A stretch of 7,042 nt of DNA, from the NCBI GenBank assembly GCA_029881855.1, contig JAOULU010000086.1, forward strand, positions 1 to 7,042, given 5' to 3'. The translations under genes were made by a program, and so were the position numbers. Below the pieces are notes generated by a model, which saw nothing but the letters and a program-made list of their open reading frames with translations, was not told the origin of the DNA and made no database searches. Origin of the DNA: Nitrosomonas sp. (GTDB taxonomy: Bacteria > Pseudomonadota > Gammaproteobacteria > Burkholderiales > Nitrosomonadaceae). Below are positions 1-5,784 of the stretch, piece by piece; position 1 is the first letter of the stretch, and every line of letters starts with the position of its first letter.

Positions 1-59
1 ACCCTATGATGTCTAAGACTCGCACACATGCCTAATTTGATCAAGTCCCCACCAACACA

Positions 60-1283
60 ATGAATTTTCTCGCTATTTTTGGAGAAGCATTACGTGCTTT
101 ACGCCTTAACCGTCTGCGTACCGGTCTAACCATGCTTGGCATGATTATTGGTGTGGCCGCCGTTGTTTTGATGCTATCTATTGGTCAAGGTGCACAAACT
201 AAAATTAATCAGTCCATTGCCTCCATGGGCAGCAATCTTTTTCTTGTCGTCCCGGGTGCTACATCTTCCGGTGGGTTAAGTTTTGGTAGCGGCAGCATCA
301 AAACCCTTACGATCAATGACGCACAAGCAATTTCTGAATTACACGCTGTCAGCGCCACTGCACCTGTTATAACCGGGACCGCCCAGCTAAATTTCTCTGC
401 CAAAAACTGGAGCACCGTTATCACCGGCACCACACCTAGTTACTTTGAAGTTGGTAATTGGGAATTTGAGTCGGGCACAGCTTTTAGCGAGTCAGATTTG
501 CGCTCCGCTGCACGTGTAGTCGTACTCGGGGCGATTACCGCTAAAAATCTATTTGGTACCGAAGACCCTATTGGCAAAACCATGCGTATTACCAACCGCC
601 CGTTTCTCGTCGTTGGTATACTCGCTGCTAAAGGCCAAAGTCTGACTGGGCGTGATCAGGATGACAATGTTTTTATACCCATCACCACCAGTGAACGACA
701 AATTACAGGCAACCAGTTTCCCGGCTCTATCCGTTATATGTTGGTACAAGGACAATCGGCAGAAACAATGGATGAAGCTGAGAATGAAATCATACAGCTA
801 CTGCGACAACGTCATCGACTCTCAGATGGAATGGAGAATGACTTTACAGTACGTAATTTAACTGCAATTGCTAATGTTGCCACTGGCGCAGCTAAAATCA
901 TGTCTTTTGTATTAGGTGCCATTGCCTCAGTTTCTTTGCTTGTCGGTGGTATTGGCATTATGAATATCATGCTGGTGTCGGTTACCGAACGTACCAGAGA
1001 AATTGGTATTCGCATGGCAATCGGTGCTAATAGGCGCGCCATCCTTACGCAATTCTTACTGGAAGCGATGATGATCTGTATTATGGGTGGCCTAATCGGC
1101 GTAATACTGGGTATTGGTGGTGCTTGGTTCGTCAGTGAGGTAGCTGATATGTTAATAGTCATTACATCCGGCATGATCGGTCTGGCTTTTTTCTTTGCTT
1201 CAGCAGTTGGTGTTTTTTTTGGTTTTTACCCTGCAAAAAAAGCGGCATCTCTGAAACCAGTTGATGCACTACGCTATGAATAA
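60..1283 (+). CDS. MacB/FtsX-type ABC transporter permease (no ATPase domain)
   Basis: A 407-residue inner-membrane permease of the MacB/FtsX (type VII ABC) family. An N-terminal membrane helix (about residues 22-43) is followed by a large periplasmic MacB_PCD-like domain (about 45-275). Three C-terminal helices follow (about 281-305, 330-355 and 365-390). The family signature VTERTREIGIRMAIGA is at 308-323, and the protein ends in the typical PVDALRYE. Family members use ATP hydrolysis by a partner to drive a mechanical change that moves substrates, or acts on them, in the periplasm. There is no Walker A or B motif, so the ATPase must be a separate protein, probably encoded to the left of the window. 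The start at 60 fits the usual family N-terminus, although no clear Shine-Dalgarno precedes it. The substrate (lipoprotein, macrolide, peptide or other) cannot be told from the sequence. Confidence 0.93.
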   Translation: MNFLAIFGEALRALRLNRLRTGLTMLGMIIGVAAVVLMLSIGQGAQTKINQSIASMGSNLFLVVPGATSSGGLSFGSGSIKTLTINDAQAISELHAVSATAPVITGTAQLNFSAKNWSTVITGTTPSYFEVGNWEFESGTAFSESDLRSAARVVVLGAITAKNLFGTEDPIGKTMRITNRPFLVVGILAAKGQSLTGRDQDDNVFIPITTSERQITGNQFPGSIRYMLVQGQSAETMDEAENEIIQLLRQRHRLSDGMENDFTVRNLTAIANVATGAAKIMSFVLGAIASVSLLVGGIGIMNIMLVSVTERTREIGIRMAIGANRRAILTQFLLEAMMICIMGGLIGVILGIGGAWFVSEVADMLIVITSGMIGLAFFFASAVGVFFGFYPAKKAASLKPVDALRYE

Positions 1284-1294
1284 CATAAAAATAA

Positions 1295-1323
1295 TTCTAA
1301 CAATAAAAATGACAACATATAAT
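1295..1323 (+). promoter_or_regulatory. Candidate sigma-70 promoter for the exoD-like gene
   Basis: A perfect -10 hexamer TATAAT at 1318-1323 has a weak -35 candidate TTCTAA at 1295-1300, with a 17-nt spacer. It lies in the 120-bp AT-rich gap between the ABC permease and the exoD-like gene, so it would give a leader of roughly 95 nt before the ATG at 1425. The poor -35 and the AT-rich background lower confidence. Confidence 0.35.
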
Positions 1324-1405
1324 GCATGTCTATCGAAAAGCACTGCCTATCTATTGCTTATCCTTACTTCACTTAAACATTTTTTATCAGAAAATATGCT
1401 GATAT

Positions 1406-1415
1406 GGAGAAAAGG
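1406..1415 (+). promoter_or_regulatory. Ribosome binding site that decides the exoD-like start
   Basis: The purine run GGAGAAAAGG ends 9 nt before the ATG at 1425. It overlaps the alternative in-frame ATG at 1404, which has no Shine-Dalgarno of its own. This favours the downstream start. Confidence 0.55.
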
Positions 1416-1424
1416 TCGTTAACC

Positions 1425-2036
1425 ATGACAAACAAAGAACGTCCTACTTCCGAGTTCCTTGAGATTGTTGTTGTAAAAAACACTAATGCTAGCATGAGTA
1501 TTGGTGAGATCAAAAACGCACTTCATGAACGTGGTTTTGGTGTTTTAATGGCCATCGCTTCCCTGCCACTTTGCCTTCCCATACCTGTTCCACCTGGTTA
1601 CACAACATTCTTCGCCATTCCATTATTTATTTTTTCGTTACAAATGATGTTTGGCATGCGCGCCCCTTGGTTACCCAAGTGGATAGAAAAAAAACAAATT
1701 AAACGTGTAACTTTTGAGAAACTCATCAACCGAGCAAATCCCTGGTTACGCAAAATTGAAAAGCATCTACGACCTCGTCTAACCTACATCAGCGTACACA
1801 CATGGGAAAGAATTATTGGTATCTTTTCTTTTGTATTTGCACTATCTATCTCGCTCCCACTACCTTTAACCAATTTTCCACCTGGTTGGGGCATACTGAT
1901 TATGTCGTTAGGGCTTCTCAGCAGGGATGGTATAACCATACTAGCTGGCATGATTATAGGAACAATTGGCGTAGGTATTACTATGATTATTCTAGTGCTT
2001 ATATGGATGGGAATATCTATGCCATCATTTTACTGA
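1425..2036 (+). CDS. ExoD family membrane protein
   Basis: A protein of 203 residues, similar to ExoD (exopolysaccharide synthesis ExoD family). The name comes from a Rhizobium locus affecting exopolysaccharide and alkali tolerance; the biochemical role is unknown, so only a membrane location can be claimed. It has a short hydrophilic N-terminus, then hydrophobic stretches at about 38-54, 59-76, 128-147, 155-165 and 172-197. Two proline-rich turns sit at matching places: PVPPG at 54-58 and FPPG at 151-154. Each follows a SLPL-type hydrophobic run and precedes another hydrophobic stretch, which suggests an internal two-fold repeat. A basic loop (about 85-120) joins the halves. I chose the ATG at 1425 for its ribosome site; an in-frame ATG at 1404 would add seven residues. 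The gene is 120-140 bp after the ABC permease and may have its own promoter. Confidence 0.85.
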   Translation: MTNKERPTSEFLEIVVVKNTNASMSIGEIKNALHERGFGVLMAIASLPLCLPIPVPPGYTTFFAIPLFIFSLQMMFGMRAPWLPKWIEKKQIKRVTFEKLINRANPWLRKIEKHLRPRLTYISVHTWERIIGIFSFVFALSISLPLPLTNFPPGWGILIMSLGLLSRDGITILAGMIIGTIGVGITMIILVLIWMGISMPSFY

Positions 2037-2049
2037 GTAGATAGCATTC

Positions 2050-2068
2050 TAGTCATCATGAATGACTA
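2050..2068. other. Perfect inverted repeat between convergent genes (weak terminator candidate)
   Basis: TAGTCAT and ATGACTA form a 7-bp stem around a 5-nt loop, 14 nt after the exoD-like stop. The stem is AT-rich and no T-tract follows on either strand, so it is not a canonical intrinsic terminator. It could be a transcript 3'-end hairpin. The rest of the 159-bp gap (2037-2195) holds a T-run at about 2132-2136 with no convincing hairpin before it, and I see no gene there. Confidence 0.3.
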
Positions 2069-2195
2069 AGCGGCAATAGATTAGCAAGTAATTGGTAACC
2101 GCCATTAACAAAGATGATCCCACCCTATCTGTTTTTATTCACCAAAAACTTTTAGATTGCACGCCCTAGTAGCAACCCATACATAGCAAATTATT

Positions 2196-2795
2196 TTATT
2201 CATCTTGCGCGTTCAATTCCAGAAAACGCTTTCTGTCTACATCAAACTTTGCTTGAACACGTATAATACGCTCCTTATTCTCAGCCAATTCTTTTCGTAA
2301 ACTATCAACCATTCGTTGCACTGGAAGCATATCTTCTTTAATAGCAGGCAGTGTTGGGCTATTTGTACGCTCTGCCTTTTCTGCTTGTTGCTGCAGAGAA
2401 CCTAGCTGAGTTAGAACAATCTCCAGTCGTTTCTCAATACCAATAATATTCAATTCTATGGGATGCACATTGCGTGCAATGGCCAAATCAATTTCTTCTT
2501 CACTGGTATAGGTGCTACGTAAAACCATATCACGTCTTTGTTGTTCTTTTCGCTTTTGTTCGTCGGCTTCTTGCTGGGCTTTATCAACTACAGGCAATGT
2601 CTTATCTTTTGCTTCATTTGTACGGATAACAACACCCAGTTTATTCATTTCAACAGTTGCTTTGTCCTCACACTCGGGCGGCAGAATTTCAGCGTAATAA
2701 TGAACCATGCCATCGTCACCCTCACACTTTTTAAGTGCTGCAGACACTGGCTGTGCTATAACAAAAACAAATGAAATGAGAATCGCCCACCACAT
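2196..2795 (-). CDS. Secreted DUF4124 domain coiled-coil protein
   Basis: A protein of 199 residues with a signal peptide (about 1-19, ending QPVSA), so probably exported to the periplasm. The mature N-terminus is a DUF4124-type domain (about 20-58) with the usual 'K-C-x-x-x-D-G-x-V-x-Y' pattern and two cysteines, C24 and C42, that could form a disulfide. A charged Gln/Glu/Lys-rich segment (about 70-92) follows, then the block TYTSEEEIDLA (about 97-107), which I recall from betaproteobacterial members. A long, probably helical, coiled-coil C-terminus (about 120-195) completes it. The function of DUF4124 proteins is unknown. I chose the start at 2795 because AGGA lies 7 nt upstream and the signal peptide then begins at once; a longer reading frame from 2873 adds an implausible Cys-rich 26-residue extension. 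It lies 90 nt downstream of pyrE on the same strand and may be co-transcribed. Confidence 0.85.
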   Translation of the reverse strand: MWWAILISFVFVIAQPVSAALKKCEGDDGMVHYYAEILPPECEDKATVEMNKLGVVIRTNEAKDKTLPVVDKAQQEADEQKRKEQQRRDMVLRSTYTSEEEIDLAIARNVHPIELNIIGIEKRLEIVLTQLGSLQQQAEKAERTNSPTLPAIKEDMLPVQRMVDSLRKELAENKERIIRVQAKFDVDRKRFLELNAQDE

Positions 2796-2802
2796 AATTA
2801 TT

Positions 2803-2806
2803 TCCT
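2803..2806 (-). promoter_or_regulatory. Shine-Dalgarno that fixes the DUF4124 gene start
   Basis: AGGA on the minus strand lies 7 nt before the ATG at 2795-2793. The next in-frame upstream candidates lack such a site, so this supports the 199-residue form with an N-terminal signal peptide. Confidence 0.7.
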
Positions 2807-2885
2807 GTAATATTTTGCCAAACCACATGAAACACGTGAATCTAGCACACCTGCAGAAAATCACATCTGACACCTTCTCAAGTAA

Positions 2886-3527
2886 TCAGGCTACACCATA
2901 TTGTTCACGATATTGCTCAACTGCATGCAGATTTTGTATCAAGCCACTGTTATCTTGCAAATAATTAATCAGGCTACTTAGATCAACAATACTGATAACG
3001 GGAATATCATGCATTTTCTTTACTTCTTGCACCGCAGAAAGTTGACTGCTACCACGTTCCATTCGATCAAGTGCAATTGCAACACCACAGGGTATTGCAC
3101 CTGAAGAACGTATTAAATCGACTGATTCACCTACCGATGTACCGGCAGAAATCACATCATCCACAATTAATATTCGCCCAGCAAGTGGCGCACCCACTAA
3201 TACACCGCCTTCTCCGTGATCTTTGGCCTCTTTACGATTAAAACAAAAAGAATAGTTATGGCCCATCTCGGCCAACGCAATCGCTATGGAACTGACCAAA
3301 GGAATTCCCTTGTAGGCTGGGCCAAACAACATATCGAACGGAAGCTCTGCAGCAATAATCGCTTTCGCGTAAAATTGTCCGAGTTTGTGTAACGACTCCC
3401 CATCATTAAATAAACCCGCATTAAAAAAATATGGAGACAATCTTCCTGCTTTGGTTTTAAATTCACCAAAACTAAGCACATTATGATCAATTGCGAATTC
3501 AATAAATGCTTGCCGGAAATCGGACAT
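2886..3527 (-). CDS. pyrE: Orotate phosphoribosyltransferase
   Basis: Cytosolic enzyme of de novo pyrimidine synthesis: orotate + PRPP gives orotidine 5'-monophosphate + pyrophosphate. Its 213 residues equal the length of E. coli PyrE. Visible landmarks are K26 in the N-terminal loop (FKTKAGRLSPYFFNAG), GPAYKGIPL at 69-77 with K73, and the flexible catalytic loop FNRKEAKDHGEGG at 96-108 (R98, K99, K102, H104). The PRPP-binding signature ILIVDDVISAGTS is at 119-131 with the acidic pair D123-D124, and LDR is at 153-155. All key residues appear present. I chose the ATG at 3527. A TTG two codons upstream (3533) has AGGG at 5 nt rather than 11 nt and is a possible alternative. It starts 26 bp from the divergent exonuclease gene; the DUF4124 gene follows. 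I see no pyrimidine attenuator. Confidence 0.97.
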   Translation of the reverse strand: MSDFRQAFIEFAIDHNVLSFGEFKTKAGRLSPYFFNAGLFNDGESLHKLGQFYAKAIIAAELPFDMLFGPAYKGIPLVSSIAIALAEMGHNYSFCFNRKEAKDHGEGGVLVGAPLAGRILIVDDVISAGTSVGESVDLIRSSGAIPCGVAIALDRMERGSSQLSAVQEVKKMHDIPVISIVDLSSLINYLQDNSGLIQNLHAVEQYREQYGVA

Positions 3528-3553
3528 AATCAAATTTACCCTAAAGATTAAAT

Positions 3554-4330
3554 ATGCAAATTATAACGCTTAACGTAAATGGCGTGCGTGCAGCCACCAG
3601 AAAAGGTTTCCTCCGATGGCTATCTGCACAACCCGCTGACATTGTTTGTATGCAAGAATTGAAGGCACAATTGGCCGATCTTTCACACGACATCCTGAAA
3701 CCAAGTGGTTATTATAGTTTCTTTCATTGTGCAGAAAGAAAAGGTTATAGTGGTGTTGGAATTTATTCTCGCAAAAAACCGGATAAAGTTATTGAAGGGC
3801 TGGGAATTGACGAAATCGATCAAGAAGGCCGTTTTATTCAGGCTGATTTTGGTAATTTAAGTGTTATTTCAATCTATTTGCCATCCGGTTCCAGTGGAAA
3901 TCATCGCCAAGCTTCTAAAGTGTTTTTTATGGAAAAATTCTTCCCAATACTAAAAACAATGATTTCCAGCGGCAGGGATATTATTTTGTGTGGTGACTGG
4001 AATATTGCGCACCAGGAGATCGATCTTAAAAACTGGCGCGCCAACCGAACAAACTCCGGCTTCTTACCAGAAGAGCGCGCTTGGTTAACGAATATTTTTG
4101 ATAATCTTGGCTTTGTGGATGTGTTTCGAAAAGTAAACCCAGAACCCGATCAATACACCTGGTGGTCTAATCGAGGTCAAGCGTGGGCCAAAAATGTAGG
4201 TTGGCGTATTGATTATCAAATTGCCACACCAGAAGTCGCCCATAAAGCACATAGCGCCACTATTTACAAAGATGAACGTTTCTCCGATCACGCGCCTTTA
4301 ATAATTAACTATGATGACATCAATAACTGA
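3554..4330 (+). CDS. xth: Exodeoxyribonuclease III (AP endonuclease, EEP family)
   Basis: A 258-residue, single-domain, Mg-dependent nuclease of base excision repair. The family cuts DNA at abasic sites and removes nucleotides from 3' ends of duplex DNA. Every expected active-site element is visible: N7 in LNVNG (5-10), E35 in MQELK (33-37), Y108 in IYLPSG (107-112), D148 and N150 in GDWNIAH (147-153), and D220 in the GWRIDYQ stretch (216-222). D245-H246 in FSDHAPL (243-249) complete the set. The W-W-S-N-R-G-Q-A-W segment (203-211) also matches bacterial exonuclease III. It is slightly shorter than E. coli XthA (268). No strong Shine-Dalgarno precedes the ATG; the leader can be very short, because pyrE starts only 26 bp away on the other strand. 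Its stop overlaps the start of the downstream MFS gene. ExoA-type naming is an alternative to xth. Confidence 0.95.
   Translation: MQIITLNVNGVRAATRKGFLRWLSAQPADIVCMQELKAQLADLSHDILKPSGYYSFFHCAERKGYSGVGIYSRKKPDKVIEGLGIDEIDQEGRFIQADFGNLSVISIYLPSGSSGNHRQASKVFFMEKFFPILKTMISSGRDIILCGDWNIAHQEIDLKNWRANRTNSGFLPEERAWLTNIFDNLGFVDVFRKVNPEPDQYTWWSNRGQAWAKNVGWRIDYQIATPEVAHKAHSATIYKDERFSDHAPLIINYDDINN
3560..3565 (-). promoter_or_regulatory. Candidate -10 element of the pyrE promoter
   Basis: A perfect TATAAT on the minus strand lies 32 nt upstream of the pyrE ATG and would give a leader of about 25 nt containing AGGG (3542-3539). It coincides exactly with codons 3-4 (ATT ATA, Ile-Ile) of the divergent exonuclease gene. 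No good -35 is seen at 16-18 nt spacing, so this rests on the -10 and its position. Confidence 0.45.
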
Positions 4331-4332
4331 TG
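4328..4332 (+). promoter_or_regulatory. TGATG stop/start overlap (translational coupling)
   Basis: The exonuclease III stop TGA (4328-4330) shares its last base with the ATG (4330-4332) of the MFS permease. No Shine-Dalgarno is evident ahead of this ATG, so translation probably depends on ribosomes finishing the upstream gene. This also implies a single transcript. Confidence 0.75.
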
Positions 4333-5721
4333 AAACCTAATGCGATCTCTGGCTGGTTAAGTACGCTCAACATATACACCCACCCACGAGTGTTGGGCAT
4401 GTTGTCATTGGGGTTTTCTGCCGGATTACCCCTGCTATTGATTTTAGGGACACTATCGTTTTGGCTACGTGAAGCTGGAATTGACCGCACGACAATCGGT
4501 CATCTGAGTTGGATTGGTCTGGCATACAGCTTGAAGTGGCTCTGGGCACCATTAGTTGACCGCCTGTCCCTACCCGTATTAACTCGTTTATTGGGTCGTC
4601 GTCGCGCGTGGTTATTATTGTCGCAAATTGTCATAGCCCTCTCGTTAGTTGGCATGGCCAGCACAGACCCGGTAATCAATTTATCGCATATGGTCTATTT
4701 TGCCCTGGCAGTTGCGTTTGCTTCAGCCACACAGGATATTGCACTAGATGCCTACCGTATTGAAGCCGTAGCGCTTGAACTTCAAGGCGCTATGGCAGCC
4801 ACATATCAAGCGGGCTATCGGATTGCTATGATTATGGCTTCAGCAGGTGTGCTATGGATAGCCGCAGCCGTTGACCCATCTGCCGCCACTTATGAACACT
4901 CCCCCTGGCGTTTTGCGTATCTGGTCATGGCTGCCACCATGAGTGTTGGTATTATTACAACATTAATTATTCGCGAACCTGATGTTGCCTATAACAAACT
5001 CATCTCTGAAAATGAAAAATATGCACAGCAAGTTATTGCACAATGGCATCTCAATGAGCGTCTCAAAAGCCTCTTGATTTGGCTTTATGGCGCACTGATT
5101 GCACCCTTCAGGGATTTTCTAGTACGCCATGGCAAACAAGCGTTGCTGATTCTGTCTTTGATCGCAATGTACCGTATTTCGGACGTTGTGATGGGTGTCA
5201 TGAGTAACCCTTTCTATGTTGACATGGGTTATACCAAGGATGAGGTCGCCACTGTCTCAAAAGTATATGGCGTTCTCATGACCATTGTGGGTGCTGCCAT
5301 TGGTGGTGTACTCATCATGAAAATCGGTATTATGCGCACCTTATTTCTAGGTGCTGTGCTTTCTGCAGCAACTAACCTACTGTTTGTCTGGCTAGCCGGG
5401 CGCGGTCATGATGTCAGTGGATTAATCTTTACTATTTCAGCCGACAATCTATCAGCAGGCATCGCATCTTGCGCTTTTATTGCTTATTTATCAGGCCTAA
5501 CCAACTCGGCTTATTCTGCCACGCAATACGCATTATTCAGCTCAGTAATGCTGTTATTACCTAAGTTCATTGCTGGCTTTAGCGGTCAATTTGTTGACGC
5601 CTATGGTTATGAAAGTTTTTTTATTACCACGGCCATGCTGGGTCTTCCCGTTTTAGTATTGGTTTGGCTTGCCGGACAAGCAAGATTTGCAACCCCAGAA
5701 AAAGAAAAACCGGATACCTAG
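4330..5721 (+). CDS. AmpG-like MFS permease (putative muropeptide transporter)
   Basis: A 463-residue inner-membrane major facilitator protein with about 12 membrane helices and a cytoplasmic central loop at about 216-265. AmpG-type features include FSAGLPLLLILGTLSFWLRE (29-48), WIGLAYSLKWLWAPLVDRL (61-79, with D77), the basic LGRRRAW (88-94), and TQDIALDAYRIE (134-145, with D136 and D140). AmpG brings anhydromuropeptides (GlcNAc-anhydroMurNAc peptides) into the cytosol for peptidoglycan recycling, driven by the proton gradient; in some species this feeds AmpR/beta-lactamase control. The assignment rests on family motifs, and the substrate is inferred. E. coli AmpG has 491 residues, so this is slightly short but complete. 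It is translationally coupled to exonuclease III upstream, with no obvious functional link. Convergent to it lies a putative sugar acyltransferase. Confidence 0.88.
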   Translation: MKPNAISGWLSTLNIYTHPRVLGMLSLGFSAGLPLLLILGTLSFWLREAGIDRTTIGHLSWIGLAYSLKWLWAPLVDRLSLPVLTRLLGRRRAWLLLSQIVIALSLVGMASTDPVINLSHMVYFALAVAFASATQDIALDAYRIEAVALELQGAMAATYQAGYRIAMIMASAGVLWIAAAVDPSAATYEHSPWRFAYLVMAATMSVGIITTLIIREPDVAYNKLISENEKYAQQVIAQWHLNERLKSLLIWLYGALIAPFRDFLVRHGKQALLILSLIAMYRISDVVMGVMSNPFYVDMGYTKDEVATVSKVYGVLMTIVGAAIGGVLIMKIGIMRTLFLGAVLSAATNLLFVWLAGRGHDVSGLIFTISADNLSAGIASCAFIAYLSGLTNSAYSATQYALFSSVMLLLPKFIAGFSGQFVDAYGYESFFITTAMLGLPVLVLVWLAGQARFATPEKEKPDT

Positions 5722-5751
5722 ATAATAGCTATTCCCATAAAATGGCTGATG

Positions 5752-5780
5752 TAATTCGTTATTAAGCATTCTGCGAATTA
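5752..5780. terminator. Hairpin between convergent genes (candidate bidirectional terminator)
   Basis: TAATTCG and CGAATTA form a perfect 7-bp stem around a 15-nt loop in the 63-bp gap between the two convergent genes, extendable by G-U pairs. No T-tract follows directly on either strand. A smaller hairpin (GGTTT/AAACC, 5782-5795) overlaps the stop of the minus-strand gene, and the palindrome AATAGCTATT is at 5724-5733. The position is right for a terminator; the strength is doubtful. Confidence 0.35.
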
Positions 5781-5784
5781 TGGT

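Noticed and set aside
1..59. Possible 3' end of an upstream plus-strand gene: one frame stops at 14-16 after PYDV, another at 33-35
   Set aside because: Too few codons to choose a frame or recognise a protein. The PYDV ending faintly resembles FtsX-type permease C-termini but cannot be supported.
812..1174. A 120-codon minus-strand open frame inside the ABC permease gene
   Set aside because: It lies wholly antisense to a gene with clear family motifs, its translation is low-complexity (Ile/Pro/Ser/Met-rich), and it has no independent evidence of coding.
1309..1422. A 37-codon plus-strand frame with a hydrophobic middle that ends 2 nt before the exoD-like ATG, resembling a leader peptide
   Set aside because: Its ATG has no Shine-Dalgarno and lies upstream of the candidate -10 at 1318-1323, so that promoter could not express it. 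In an AT-rich gap such a frame can arise by chance.
1802..2044. 80-codon plus-strand frame overlapping the 3' half of the exoD-like gene
   Set aside because: An out-of-frame shadow of a gene with recognisable membrane segments; its Tyr/Trp-rich composition looks like a frame artefact.
2796..2873. N-terminal extension of the DUF4124 frame
   Set aside because: The added 26 residues would bury the signal peptide and lack a ribosome site; AGGA 7 nt before the ATG at 2795 supports the shorter form.
4036..4045. Ten-base palindrome TGGCGCGCCA
   Set aside because: Lies within the codons of the exonuclease (Trp-Arg-Ala-Asn region); a similar GGCGCGCC at about 1033-1040 is also coding. No sign of a regulatory or repeat role.
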